The notes under the pieces are model-generated. The model was not told where the DNA came from, did no database searches, and saw only the letters and a list, made by a program, of their open reading frames with translations. The position numbers were made by a program, and so were the translations under genes. From CAJFUR01 sp904420575 (GTDB lineage Bacteria; Actinomycetota; Coriobacteriia; Coriobacteriales; Eggerthellaceae): 64,000 bases of DNA. The stretch is from the NCBI GenBank assembly GCA_965119745.1, contig OZ221973.1, forward strand, positions 930,001 to 994,000, written 5' to 3'. How positions within the stretch are numbered: the first letter of the stretch is position 1; every line of letters starts with the position of its first letter. Below are positions 28,297-37,439 of the stretch, in pieces.

Positions 28297-29442
28297 ATGG
28301 ATTTCAAGAAGACCGAGGAGCAGGAACTTCTACTGGAAAGCCTCCGGACCGTCATGGAGCGCGGCAACTTCGAGGACTACTTCAAGGAGTGCGACAAGAA
28401 CCACGAGTATCCTCAGAAGGCCGTTGACGCCCTGGTGGAAGCCGGTTTTTCGACGCTGGGCATCCCGGAAGAGCATGGCGGGACCCCCACCGACATCCTC
28501 ACGCAGATCATGGTGGCCGAAGAGGCCCATGCGCTCGGCTATCCGTCCCTGTGCTGGATCAACTTCTCCACCGAGGTGGACGACATCCTGACGTTCGGCA
28601 ACGAGGACCAGCAGAAGAAGGTCCTGGAATGCGCGCTGGAGGGCAGGAAGCCCTTCACGCTGGGCTTCACCGAGCCGCAGGCCGGCTCCGACAGCGCCGC
28701 CATGTCCACCACGGCCACCAAGCGCGACGGCAAGGTGTACATCAACGGCAACAAGACGTTCAACACCAGCGCCGACCGTGCGCCCTTCATGCTGTGCGTG
28801 GCCCGCAGCGGCATCAACGAAAGCCCTTACAAGGACTTCAGCATGTACCTGTTCCCCATGGACCGTCCCGGCGTGACCATCGAGAAGCTGGACAAGATCG
28901 GCAACAACATGTGCGGCACCTACGAAGTGCATCTTGACAACGTGGAGTGCGAAGAGACGGACCTGGTGGGCGAAGAGTGCAAGGGCTTCTACCAGCTGAT
29001 GAAGAACTTCGAGGTGGAGCGTTTGACCATCTGCGCCGCCAACGTGGGCATGGCGCGCTGCGCCTACGACGAGGCCGTGCGCTACGCCGGCGTGCGCGAG
29101 CAGTTCGGCAAGACCATCGGCAGCTTCCAGCTGATCCAGGAAAAGATCGTCGACATGAAGATCAAGATAGAGAACATGCAGAACATGCTGTACAAGACCG
29201 CGTGGAAGAAGATGAACGGCGAGTCCATCATGATCGATTCCTCGCTGGTCAAGCGCTACACCGGCCAGGCAGCCTTCGAGGTCATCGACGACGCCATGCA
29301 GATCATGGGCGGCATCGGCTACACGCACGACTGCCGCATCTCGCGTCTGTGGCGCGACCAGCGCGTGTACCGCATCATGGCCGGCACCGAGGAGATCATG
29401 GTGCATACGGCCGGCCGTGCGCTCATCAAAGAGGCGCAATAG
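28297..29442 (+). CDS. Acyl-CoA dehydrogenase / enoyl-CoA reductase, CaiA-like
   Basis: This is a 381-aa flavoprotein of the acyl-CoA dehydrogenase family. The N-terminal MDFKKTEEQELLLESLRTVM, IPEEHGG, FAD/substrate-contacting TEPQAGSDSAA, ERLTICAANVGMARCAYDEA and the C-terminal MQIMGGIGYTHDCRISRLWRD are all family signatures. Length and pattern agree best with CaiA, the crotonobetainyl-CoA reductase of E. coli (380 aa). The catalytic base position near the C-terminus reads RIMAGTEEIM, with Glu available. It should interconvert an acyl-CoA and its 2,3-enoyl-CoA, exchanging electrons with the FixAB flavoprotein encoded next. ATG 28297 is the first gene of the operon. Confidence 0.9.
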   Translation: MDFKKTEEQELLLESLRTVMERGNFEDYFKECDKNHEYPQKAVDALVEAGFSTLGIPEEHGGTPTDILTQIMVAEEAHALGYPSLCWINFSTEVDDILTFGNEDQQKKVLECALEGRKPFTLGFTEPQAGSDSAAMSTTATKRDGKVYINGNKTFNTSADRAPFMLCVARSGINESPYKDFSMYLFPMDRPGVTIEKLDKIGNNMCGTYEVHLDNVECEETDLVGEECKGFYQLMKNFEVERLTICAANVGMARCAYDEAVRYAGVREQFGKTIGSFQLIQEKIVDMKIKIENMQNMLYKTAWKKMNGESIMIDSSLVKRYTGQAAFEVIDDAMQIMGGIGYTHDCRISRLWRDQRVYRIMAGTEEIMVHTAGRALIKEAQ

Positions 29443-29469
29443 CTTTTCCGAAGGAAAGGGAGCGAACCG

Positions 29470-30231
29470 ATGAACACCGTTGCATGCTACAAGATAACGC
29501 CCGACAACCAGGACGTGGCCGTGGCCCCGGACGGGAGCATCGACCTCGCCCATGCCGCCATGGTGCTGGGCGAGTACGACCTCATGGCCATCGAGGAGGC
29601 GGCGAAGGTGGCCGAGGCCACCGAGGGCCGCGCCGTGCTGCTGACGGCCGGCGGCGAGGCGCTGGGCGACACCAAGCTGGTCAAGGCGGCCCTGTCCCGC
29701 GGCGCCTCCGAGCTGTACAGCGTGAGCGACCCCGCACTGGCCGACGCCGACGCGTTCCAGACCGCCACCGTGCTGGCCGCGGCGCTGGGCAAGATGGAAT
29801 ACGACCTGGTCATTTGCGGCGAAGGATCGGCCGACCGCTACGAGCAGCAGGTTGGGTCGCTTCTGGGTAGCCTGCTGGGCCTGCCGGTGGTGAACGCCGT
29901 GAGCAGCATCGAGCCGCGCGACGGCTCCGTGGTGGTGGAGCGTGCGCTGGAAAACGAGGTGGAGGTGCTGGAAGTGGCGCTTCCCGCCGTGGTCTCGGTG
30001 ACGACCGACATCAACCTGCCGCGCATCCCGCAGCTGAAGGACATCCTGGCGGCGGGCAAGAAGCCCGTCACCACCTGGACGCTGGACGAGGTGGGGGGGC
30101 TGCCTTCCGCATGCGTCGAAACCGTTTCGGTGAAGGCTCCCGGCAACGTGGAGCGCAAGAAGGTCGTGTACGAGTCCGGTTCGGCGGAGAACGTCGGCGA
30201 GCTGGCCGCCAACATCCGCGCGTCCCTGTAA
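29470..30231 (+). CDS. fixA: Electron transfer flavoprotein beta subunit, FixA-like
   Basis: This 253-aa ETF-beta-type protein has the nucleotide-binding alpha/beta fold with MAIEEAAKVAE, VLLTAGGEALGDTKLVKAAL, YDLVICGEGSADRYEQQVGS (the conserved G-x-x-S/A-x-D-x-x-x-x-Q-V-G) and LPRIPQLKDILAA. The family recognition-loop type is FixA (256 aa in E. coli) rather than housekeeping ETF. Together with FixB it forms the heterodimer that shuttles electrons between the dehydrogenase and FixC. It starts at ATG 29470, 27 bp after the dehydrogenase stop. Confidence 0.9.
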   Translation: MNTVACYKITPDNQDVAVAPDGSIDLAHAAMVLGEYDLMAIEEAAKVAEATEGRAVLLTAGGEALGDTKLVKAALSRGASELYSVSDPALADADAFQTATVLAAALGKMEYDLVICGEGSADRYEQQVGSLLGSLLGLPVVNAVSSIEPRDGSVVVERALENEVEVLEVALPAVVSVTTDINLPRIPQLKDILAAGKKPVTTWTLDEVGGLPSACVETVSVKAPGNVERKKVVYESGSAENVGELAANIRASL

Positions 30232-30247
30232 GGCAAGGTGAGATCAC

Positions 30248-31198
30248 ATGAGTACCGTAAACAACGTGTGGGTCTGGGCGGAAACGCCCGCCAGTTACGC
30301 CGCCTTGTGCGCGCTTGGCCGTACGCTGGGCAGCAAGGTGGAGGCCGTGTGGGTGGGCGACGCCGAAGGAGCCCAGAGCGTGGCCGCTCAGGGATGCGAC
30401 GCCGTTCTGTGGGCCGAACAGCCGCAGGGCGCCCTGTTCGAGGACGGGGTGGCCGCGGTGGTTGCCGCGGTGGCCGAGCAGAAGCCCGACCTGGTGCTGT
30501 GCGGCACCACCAAGCGCCTGCGCCTGGCGAGCGCCCACGTGGCGGCGGCGTGCGGCACGCGGGTGGTGAACGACGCGGTGCGCGTCTGGGTGGACGACGA
30601 CGGCTGCGTGGAAGCCGAGCATATGGTGTACGGCGGCAGCGCCTACAGCATCGAACGCGCGACGTGCGCCCCGGCCGTGGTGCTGGCGGGCGAGAGTCTG
30701 CTCATGAGCGTGGAAGCGGCCGAAGGCGCCGCCGAGGCCCCCGTCACGCAGCTTCCTGCCAGTGCCGAGGCCTCGGGCATCAAGCTGGTCGAGCGCAAGC
30801 CGCGCGAGGTGGAGTCGGTGAACCTGGCGGCGGCGCGCCGCGTGGTGAGCGTGGGCCGCGGCCTGGAGAAGCAGGAGGACCTGGCGCTCATCGAGGAATT
30901 GGCACGCGCCTTGGAGGCCGAAGTGGGCTGCACGCGCCCCATCGCCGAGGGCGTGAACTGGATGGCGCGCGAGCGCTACATCGGCGTGTCCGGCGCCATG
31001 CTGAAGCCCGACCTGTTCGTTGCCGTGGGCGTTTCGGGGCAGGTCCAGCACATGGTGGGCGCCACCGGCGCCAAGACCATCGTGGCCATCAACAAGGACA
31101 AGAACGCGCCCGTGTTCAAGCAGGCCGACTACGGCATCGTGGGCGACCTGTACGAAGTGGTGCCCCAGCTGGTCGAGAGCCTGAAGGCCGGCAAGTAG
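30248..31198 (+). CDS. fixB: Electron transfer flavoprotein alpha subunit, FixB-like
   Basis: This 316-aa protein is the ETF-alpha partner of FixA. The C-terminal FAD-binding domain is clear: VVSVGRGLEKQEDLALIEELA, VGCTRPIAEGVNWM, RYIGVSGAMLKPDLFVAVGV, SGQVQHMVGATGAKTIVAIN and KNAPVFKQADYGIVGD. The N-terminal domain is a typical ETF fold with lower conservation. FixAB-type ETFs with FixCX can bifurcate electrons from NADH to quinone and a low-potential carrier, or the reverse; here the low- or mid-potential branch would feed the acyl-CoA dehydrogenase (inference). Confidence 0.91.
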   Translation: MSTVNNVWVWAETPASYAALCALGRTLGSKVEAVWVGDAEGAQSVAAQGCDAVLWAEQPQGALFEDGVAAVVAAVAEQKPDLVLCGTTKRLRLASAHVAAACGTRVVNDAVRVWVDDDGCVEAEHMVYGGSAYSIERATCAPAVVLAGESLLMSVEAAEGAAEAPVTQLPASAEASGIKLVERKPREVESVNLAAARRVVSVGRGLEKQEDLALIEELARALEAEVGCTRPIAEGVNWMARERYIGVSGAMLKPDLFVAVGVSGQVQHMVGATGAKTIVAINKDKNAPVFKQADYGIVGDLYEVVPQLVESLKAGK

Positions 31199-31295
31199 AA
31201 CGGTGCAAGGCAGGCGCCGCGCCCCCTGCTGCTGCAAGCAAGGGGGCGGGCCTGCCCCAACAGGGAACAACAACGCAACGATCAAGGAGAGCACC

Positions 31296-31754
31296 ATGGA
31301 TCAGGAATTCTTCGAAGGCTTGGCGAAGAACGTCAACGACGGCCCGACGCCGTTCATCAACCTTGCGCAGCTCCAGGCGGAAGTCGTGGAGGAGCGCCAC
31401 GTGCGCTTGCGGCTGTCGCTGGGCGACCTGCACAAGAACCATGTGGGCATCGCGTATGCCGGCAGCGAGTTCATCCTGGCCGAAATTGCCGGCGGCACGC
31501 TGTTCATGGCCACGTACGGCACCGACGTGTACGTGCCTATCCTGAAGAGCGTCGAGCTGAAGTTCGTGAAGCCAGGCACCAAGGACCTGTACGTCGACAT
31601 TTCGCTGACCGAAGAAGAGGCTGCCGAAAAGATCAAGCCCGTCGAGGAGCGCGGCCGCGGCGACTACTTCCTGGACATCCCCGTGTACGACGTGGACGGG
31701 GAACAGGTGGCGCAGATGAACTTCAACTACTACGCCCTTCCCGCCAAGAAATAG
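31296..31754 (+). CDS. Hotdog-fold thioesterase-like protein (YiiD C-terminal / DUF4442-like)
   Basis: This 152-aa protein has its ATG at 31296 behind AAGGAGA. A hotdog pattern is visible: the LHKNHVGIAYAGSEFILAEI segment is the central helix region with the conserved N-x-x-G, and a strand-rich second half follows (VELKFVKPGTKDLYVDISL ... DYFLDIPVYDVDGEQVAQMNF). It may hydrolyse the CoA ester product or clear misformed thioesters. A CoA-binding role without hydrolysis is possible. The 97-bp gap before it contains a GC-rich hairpin (31206-31255). Confidence 0.72.
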   Translation: MDQEFFEGLAKNVNDGPTPFINLAQLQAEVVEERHVRLRLSLGDLHKNHVGIAYAGSEFILAEIAGGTLFMATYGTDVYVPILKSVELKFVKPGTKDLYVDISLTEEEAAEKIKPVEERGRGDYFLDIPVYDVDGEQVAQMNFNYYALPAKK

Positions 31755-31764
31755 CCCAGACGTT

Positions 31765-31824
31765 CCCCCGCCTTCGCGGGGGAGCCTGCCCGAAACGAGC
31801 GTCCGCGCCAGGGGGCGCGGACGC
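31765..31824 (+). other. Two intra-operon hairpins
   Basis: CCCCCGC-CTTC-GCGGGGG (31765-31782) is followed by an 11-bp stem with loop AGGG (31799-31824). Neither has a T-tract. They could tune readthrough or mRNA stability between the thioesterase-like and flavoprotein genes. Confidence 0.6.
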
Positions 31825-31850
31825 ACACACCTGCAAGGAGGCGAGCGTTC

Positions 31851-33218
31851 ATGAAACAGTACGACGCGATTGTGGTGGGGGCCGGCATCGGTGGCCTGGC
31901 ATCCGCGCTTTTGCTGGCCGAAAGCGGCAAGAAGGTTGCCCTGTTCGAGAAGACGGCGCGCACCGGCGGCCGCCTGGGCTCCAGCGCGCGCGACGGCTTC
32001 ACCGTGGACTACGGCGTGCATCTGATCTCCCGCGGCCCGAAAGGCCCGCTCATCCAACTGCTCGAGCGCTGCGGCATAGAGCCGGGCATCGAGTTCACCA
32101 AGGTGCGTCCCATCCAGAGCACGGGTGGCGAGAACTTCAAGTTCCCGCACGACCTGAAGGGCCGCGTTCCCGACGAGGACTTCGAGGCCGTCATCGCCCT
32201 GGTCAACGACATCAAGAACATGAGCGACGAAGAGACGCACGCCTTGGACGACGTGACGTTGGAAGACCATCTGAACACGTACACCACGCATCCGTTCGTG
32301 CACTGCTGCGTGAGCCAGGTGGGCTTCATCTACTGCTGCATCCCCGAGTACCGCCTGTCGGCCGGCGAGTTCGCCCGCTGCCTGAAGTGGGAGGCCGAGG
32401 CGCGCTGCTCGGGCTACCCGTCGGGCGGCTGCGTGTCCATCACGAACGCCTACATGGAGGGTCTGGAACGCTACGGCGTGGAACTGCACTTCGGCACGCC
32501 GGTGGAGCGCGTGGTCGTGGAAGACGGCACGGCGGTCGGCATTGTGGCGGGCGGCCAGGAATACCGCGCCGACATGGTGGTGTCCAACGCCGGCATCAAG
32601 GAGACGGTGCTTGACCTGGCCGGAGCCGAGCACTTCCCGGCCGACTACGTGCAGCGCGTGCAGGACTTGGAGATATCCTTCGTGTCCATCATTGCGCGCT
32701 TCGCGCTGGACACGGTCATCAGCCCCGACATCAAGATGCTGAGCAACTTCTCGTCCATGCCGCCCCGCGAATACAACGAGACGCTGGCGCGCGGCGAGAT
32801 GCCCGACGAGATAAACTCCTTCATCGTGGTGCCGTCCAGCTTCGACCCGTCGGTGGCACCCGTTGGCAAGCAGCTGGTCATGATGACCACGGCAGTGTCG
32901 GCCGATCTGGACGAGAAGTACGCCCCGGCCATCCTGGAAGCCCTCATCGATTCCGCGGAGGAACATTTCCCTGGACTGCGCGAACATGCCGTGTTCGTGG
33001 AAAAGGTGCTGCCGGCCGACGCCGCGCGTACCATGGGCGAAGACGGTGCCGGCATCGGCATCGCCCAGCAGGCGGGCCAGGCCGGCACCAGCCGCCCGTC
33101 CGTCAAGACGCCGCTTCCCGGCCTGTACATCGTGGGGGCGGAAGCCGGCGGCGCGGGCGTGGGCACCGAGCTTGCCGTCAACAGCGCCATCGAGTTCTTC
33201 GACACCTACGTAGCGTAA
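31851..33218 (+). CDS. FAD-dependent oxidoreductase, phytoene desaturase / amine oxidase-like (CrtI fold)
   Basis: This 455-aa soluble flavoprotein has its ATG at 31851 behind CAAGGAGG. The N-terminal Rossmann motif IVVGAGIGGLASALLLAESG, the second dinucleotide segment EKTARTGGRLGS and the C-terminal FAD motif LPGLYIVGAEAGGAGVGTE place it in the CrtI/NAD(P)-FAD amine oxidase group. It is not part of the E. coli cai or fix sets. In this operon it could oxidise or isomerise the acyl chain or deliver electrons to the ETF. The exact reaction cannot be read from sequence. A region rich in Cys (CCVSQVGFIYCC, near residues 152-163) is unusual. Confidence 0.83.
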   Translation: MKQYDAIVVGAGIGGLASALLLAESGKKVALFEKTARTGGRLGSSARDGFTVDYGVHLISRGPKGPLIQLLERCGIEPGIEFTKVRPIQSTGGENFKFPHDLKGRVPDEDFEAVIALVNDIKNMSDEETHALDDVTLEDHLNTYTTHPFVHCCVSQVGFIYCCIPEYRLSAGEFARCLKWEAEARCSGYPSGGCVSITNAYMEGLERYGVELHFGTPVERVVVEDGTAVGIVAGGQEYRADMVVSNAGIKETVLDLAGAEHFPADYVQRVQDLEISFVSIIARFALDTVISPDIKMLSNFSSMPPREYNETLARGEMPDEINSFIVVPSSFDPSVAPVGKQLVMMTTAVSADLDEKYAPAILEALIDSAEEHFPGLREHAVFVEKVLPADAARTMGEDGAGIGIAQQAGQAGTSRPSVKTPLPGLYIVGAEAGGAGVGTELAVNSAIEFFDTYVA

Positions 33219-33284
33219 CGCATGCCGTCCCGTGCCGCCCGGGGAGGGGCGGCACGGGCGCCGATATCGCAAAGGAGTTCGATC

Positions 33285-34529
33285 ATGGTCAAGCGCGAAG
33301 AGATACCCTCTTTCGGAAACCTCCAGGGCGTGCGCGTGGTGGTGTCTGCCGTTTCGACGGCAGGGCCTTTCGCGGGCGAGCTGTTCGCCGAGAACGGCGC
33401 CGACGTCATCTGGCTGGAACCGCCCCGCGGCATCGACCCGTACCGTTGGACGCAGGACGGCTGGGGCGTGCAGAACGAACGGCGCAACATGCGCAACCTC
33501 ATGCTGGACGTCGTGCGCCCCGAAGGCCGCGAGGTGTTCCTCAAGGTCATCGAAACCGCCGACATCTTCATCGAGGCGTCGCGCGGCGGCCAGTGGGAGA
33601 AGTGGGGCTACCCGGACGAAGTGCTGTGGGAGCGCAATCCCAAGCTGGTCATCGGCCACATGTCGGGCTACGGCCTGACGGGCGACCCCGACTACGTGAG
33701 CCTGCCGGGCTACGACTTCACCGTGAACGCGTTTTCCGGCCTCATGTACCTGAACGGCTACAAGGACGGCCCGCCGTACATGATCCAGAAGTTCGTGACC
33801 GACTACTACGCCGGCCTGTTCGCCTATGGCGCGGCGTTGGCGGGCTACGTGAACGCGCTGCGCACGGGCGAGGGCGAAAGCTTCGACCTGGCGCAGTACG
33901 AAGCCGCCGTGCGCTGCCAGGCGGGCCTGTTCGGCAAGTGGTTCGAGAAGCAGATACAGGAAGAGCGCGGGTCGGGTGCGCCACGCGACAACATATCCGC
34001 CGGCGCCGGCTACTACGAGTGCAAGGACGGCGAAGGCGTGTACCTGTTCACGGCCGGACAGACCACCACCAAGAAGGCCATCGAGTTCTTCGGGCTGGAA
34101 TACGGGTCCGAGCTGTTCCCCGAGGGCATTCCGTCCGTGGGCATCAGCACGCCGGGCGCACCGGTGTTCGACGGCGCCATCGAGAAATACTGCTCCGAGC
34201 ACACGGCCGCCGAATTCGCCGAGGCCATGGCTGGCATCGGCATTCCGTGCTCGGTGGTCATGAACTACGAGATGATGGAAGAACACCCGCACTACCTGGC
34301 GCGCGGCACGTGGGTGGAATGGGACACGGTGGACGGCAAGAAGGTGAAGGGCGTCACGTCGGTGCCGCGCTTCAAGAACCATCCGTCGCAGATCTGGCGC
34401 GGCTGCCCCTCGCAGGGCATGGACAACGACGACGTGCTGGCCGAGATAGGCATCACGGACGAGGCCGAGATAGCCGCACTGTACGAGAACGGCATCCTGC
34501 GCAGAAGCGACTACATCGGCGGGCTGTGA
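33285..34529 (+). CDS. Class III CoA transferase, CaiB-like
   Basis: This 414-aa protein of the CaiB/BaiF family exchanges CoA between acyl-CoA and a free acid via an aspartyl-CoA intermediate. It aligns by eye with E. coli CaiB along its length: LQGVRVVVSAVSTAGPFAGE, LFAENGADVIWLEPP, ADIFIEASRGG, NPKLVIGHMSGYGLTG (the loop with the catalytic Asp follows at LPGYDFTVNAFSG), TGEGESFDLAQYE and the C-terminal PRFKNHPSQIWRG. ATG 33285 has AAAGGAG 7 bp upstream. Its stop overlaps the start of the CoA ligase gene (TGATG), showing translational coupling. Confidence 0.9.
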   Translation: MVKREEIPSFGNLQGVRVVVSAVSTAGPFAGELFAENGADVIWLEPPRGIDPYRWTQDGWGVQNERRNMRNLMLDVVRPEGREVFLKVIETADIFIEASRGGQWEKWGYPDEVLWERNPKLVIGHMSGYGLTGDPDYVSLPGYDFTVNAFSGLMYLNGYKDGPPYMIQKFVTDYYAGLFAYGAALAGYVNALRTGEGESFDLAQYEAAVRCQAGLFGKWFEKQIQEERGSGAPRDNISAGAGYYECKDGEGVYLFTAGQTTTKKAIEFFGLEYGSELFPEGIPSVGISTPGAPVFDGAIEKYCSEHTAAEFAEAMAGIGIPCSVVMNYEMMEEHPHYLARGTWVEWDTVDGKKVKGVTSVPRFKNHPSQIWRGCPSQGMDNDDVLAEIGITDEAEIAALYENGILRRSDYIGGL

Positions 34530-36166
34530 TGCTGCTCGCGGACATACTGGAAGAGTCTGCGCGGAAAGGGCCCGAACGCGTTGCCGTGCGCTTCAAGGGG
34601 AAGGCGTACACGTACGAAGACGTGCGGCAACGCGTCGGCCGGCTGACGGCCGCCTGGGTGCGCCTGGGCGTGCGTCCGGGCGACCACGTGGCCGTGATCG
34701 CCCCCAATTCCCTGGCGTTCATCGAGACCACGTTCTCCTGCGCCCGGTTGGGCGCGGTGTGCGAGGCGTACAACGTGCGTCTGGCGCCGCGGGTGATCGT
34801 GGAGCTGCTGAAGCGGTCGAACGCGCAGGTGGTGGTCGTGACGCCCGAGATGCAGGAGCGTTTGGCCGGCCTTTGGAAAGACGTGGGGCGTCCGCTGACG
34901 CTGGTGCTGCTGGACGACGCGGCCGAAGGCGCCGAGGGTGCGGTGGGCGCGCCGGCCGAGGGCGCGTCGGGCGTGGCGCTCAAGGGCGCGCTTGCCGAGG
35001 GCGTGCAGGCGCAGCACGGCTACGAGGGGCTTCTTGCCTCCGCCGCGGACGCGCCGCTTCCCGAAGCCGTCGCCGTGCGGCCGGAGGATCCGGTGTTCAT
35101 GCTGTACACCAGCGGCACCACGGGGCTGCCCAAGGGCGTGGTGTTCTCGCAAGAGGCCATGGTCAACCGCGCGCAGGCCGACGTGGAGGGGATGCGCTTC
35201 TCGCGCGACGACATCATGCTGTTCGTGCTGCCGTTCTATCACGTGACCTGCGTGTCGGTGTTCGCGGTGCTGCTGGTGGGCGCGCAGATGGTCATCGGCC
35301 AGTCCAACAAGGCGCCCGACATCGTCTCCTACGTCAACCGGTACGGCGTCACGCGGGTGGGGCTGGTGCCCTATCACATGCGCACGCTGGCGGCCTACGT
35401 GGAGGCCGAGCATGTCACGGTGGACACGCTCAAGCTCGTCATCTACGGGGCGGAGCCGGCAGGCCCCGCCTTGCTGTCCCGCTGCAGCGCTCTGCTGGAA
35501 TGCGACTTTTTGCAAGGCTACGGCATGACGGAAACGGCCTCGTCGGTGACCGTGCTTTTGCCCGAGCACCACAAGGACCCCCGCCTGCTGGAAACGGCGG
35601 GCGTGCCCTTGCCGGGCGTGGAGATACGCATCGTCGACGAGGAAGGCCGCGTCTGCCCGCCGGGCACGAGCGGGGAAGTGGTCGTGAAGACGAACACGCT
35701 CATGCTGGGCTATTGGAACGACCTCGACCAGACGGCCCGCGTGGTGAAGGATGGCTGGTACTACACCGAAGACATCGGGTTCGTGGACGAGGCCGGGTTC
35801 CTCACCTTGGTAGACCGCAAGAACAACCTGGTCATAACCGGGGGAGAGAACGTCTATCCGCTGGAAGTGAGCAGGTGCATCGCGTCGTTGGGCGCCTGCA
35901 TCGCCGACGTGGCGGTAACCGGCGTGCCGGACGAGCGGTGGGGCGAATCGCTGGTGGCGTTCGTCGTCCGCGCGCCGGGAGCGGCGGTGACCGAGGAGGA
36001 CATCGTCGCGCACTGCGCAGACGAGCTGGGGCATTACAAGAAGCCGAAACGGGTGGTGTTCGTGGACGACCTTCAACGGAAGTCCTCGGGCAAGGTGCCC
36101 AAAGAGCACCTGGACGAACTCGTGGCGGCATACGTTACAGGAAAGGACGACCATGGCAGACTTTGA
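34529..36166 (+). CDS. Acyl-CoA ligase (ANL superfamily), CaiC-like
   Basis: This 545-aa AMP-forming ligase has its ATG at 34529. Motifs present are the P-loop-like MLYTSGTTGLPKGV near residue 192, LQGYGMTETASSV near 328, the hinge YYTEDIGFVDEAGFLTLVDR near 410, and the C-terminal catalytic Lys in KRKSSGKVPK-type sequence (QRKSSGKVPKEHL). A 40-residue Ala/Gly/Glu-rich insertion around residues 128-170 is absent from E. coli CaiC and looks like a disordered loop. It primes the pathway by making the first acyl-CoA, after which the CaiB-like protein can recycle CoA. The 3' end overlaps fixC by 14 bp. Confidence 0.9.
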   Translation: MLLADILEESARKGPERVAVRFKGKAYTYEDVRQRVGRLTAAWVRLGVRPGDHVAVIAPNSLAFIETTFSCARLGAVCEAYNVRLAPRVIVELLKRSNAQVVVVTPEMQERLAGLWKDVGRPLTLVLLDDAAEGAEGAVGAPAEGASGVALKGALAEGVQAQHGYEGLLASAADAPLPEAVAVRPEDPVFMLYTSGTTGLPKGVVFSQEAMVNRAQADVEGMRFSRDDIMLFVLPFYHVTCVSVFAVLLVGAQMVIGQSNKAPDIVSYVNRYGVTRVGLVPYHMRTLAAYVEAEHVTVDTLKLVIYGAEPAGPALLSRCSALLECDFLQGYGMTETASSVTVLLPEHHKDPRLLETAGVPLPGVEIRIVDEEGRVCPPGTSGEVVVKTNTLMLGYWNDLDQTARVVKDGWYYTEDIGFVDEAGFLTLVDRKNNLVITGGENVYPLEVSRCIASLGACIADVAVTGVPDERWGESLVAFVVRAPGAAVTEEDIVAHCADELGHYKKPKRVVFVDDLQRKSSGKVPKEHLDELVAAYVTGKDDHGRL

Positions 36167-37439
36167 TGCGGTGGTGGTGGGGGCCGGATGCGCCGGATCG
36201 GTTGCGGCGTACCAGCTGGCCAGCGCCGGCAAAAGCGTGCTTCTGATAGAGCGCGGGGCCGACGCCGGCGCCAAGAACATGACGGGCGGGCGCATCTACA
36301 CGCACTCGCTGGAAGCCGTGTTCCCGGACTTCGCCGAAGAGGCGCCGCTGGAACGCAAGATCACCACGGAGCGCATATCCTTCATCACCGAAGACGAGAA
36401 CACGACGATGGAGTTCGCCTCGCCCCGCCTGGGGCGCCCGGAGAACGCCTCGTATTCCGTGCTGCGCGGGCCCTTCGACCGCTGGCTGGCGTCGAAGGCC
36501 GAACGGGCGGGGGCGGAATGCATCTTCGGCATTGCCGTTGACGGCCTGGTGTGGGAAGACGGGCACGTGGCGGGCGTGAGCGCGGGAGGCGACGAGATCA
36601 CCGCCGAGGTGACCATCCTGGCCGACGGCGTGAACTCGCTTCTGACGGAGCAGGCCAAGCTGGCCACCAAGCCGCAGCCCCATCAGCTGGCGGTGAGCGT
36701 GAAGGAGACCATCAGCCTTCCCGCGCAGGTCATCAGCGACCGGTTCCGCGCGAGCGACGACGAGGGGACCGCGTGGCTGTTCGCCGGCGCGGCGACGCAG
36801 GGACATGCGGGCGGCGGATTCCTGTACACCAACCGCGAATCCATCTCCATCGGCCTGGTGGCCACGCTGTCCGACCTGTGCACGTCGCAGGTGCCCATCT
36901 ACCAGATGATGGAGGACTTCAAGGGCCATCCTGCCGTGGCGCCCCTTCTGGCGGGCGGGAAGCTGGTCGAGTATTCCGGCCACCTCATCCCCGAGGGCGG
37001 GTTCAACATGGTGCCCACGCTGTACGCCGACGGCTGCCTGGCCACGGGCGACGCCGCCATGCTCTGCATCAACCTGGGCTACCAGGTGCGCGGCATGGAC
37101 TACGCCGTGGCTTCGGGGTCGCTGGCTGCGCAGGCCGCGCTCGAGGCGCTGGAAGCGGGCGACGTGTCTGCCGCCAAGCTGGCCGGCTACCAGGCCAAGC
37201 TGGAGAACAGCTTCGTTTTGCAGGACCTCAAGGCATACCGGGACTTCCCGGCGTTCATGGAGGGCACGAAGCGCATGTACGACGATTATCCCGCCATGCT
37301 GGCAGGCATGATGCGCGCCATGTTCGTGGTGGACGGCTCGCCCGTGCAGCCGGTGCGCAAGAAGATGATGGCGCCCGTGAAGCAGGTCGGCCTGCGCAAG
37401 GTGCTCAAGGACGTGCGAAGGGGCGTGAAGGCGCTATGA
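36153..37439 (+). CDS. fixC: FixC-type ETF:quinone oxidoreductase-like flavoprotein
   Basis: The 428 aa equal the length of E. coli FixC. The N-terminal FAD motif VVVGAGCAGSVAAYQLASAG, LRGPFDRWLASKAE, TILADGVNSLLTEQA and the conserved LYADGCLATGDAAML (second FAD/GD motif) are clear. With FixX it connects the FixAB flavoprotein to the membrane quinone pool or to a low-potential donor. Start ATG 36153 has GAAAGGACG upstream and lies inside the end of the ligase gene; the stop overlaps fixX by 4 bp (ATGA). Confidence 0.92.
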   Translation: MADFDAVVVGAGCAGSVAAYQLASAGKSVLLIERGADAGAKNMTGGRIYTHSLEAVFPDFAEEAPLERKITTERISFITEDENTTMEFASPRLGRPENASYSVLRGPFDRWLASKAERAGAECIFGIAVDGLVWEDGHVAGVSAGGDEITAEVTILADGVNSLLTEQAKLATKPQPHQLAVSVKETISLPAQVISDRFRASDDEGTAWLFAGAATQGHAGGGFLYTNRESISIGLVATLSDLCTSQVPIYQMMEDFKGHPAVAPLLAGGKLVEYSGHLIPEGGFNMVPTLYADGCLATGDAAMLCINLGYQVRGMDYAVASGSLAAQAALEALEAGDVSAAKLAGYQAKLENSFVLQDLKAYRDFPAFMEGTKRMYDDYPAMLAGMMRAMFVVDGSPVQPVRKKMMAPVKQVGLRKVLKDVRRGVKAL

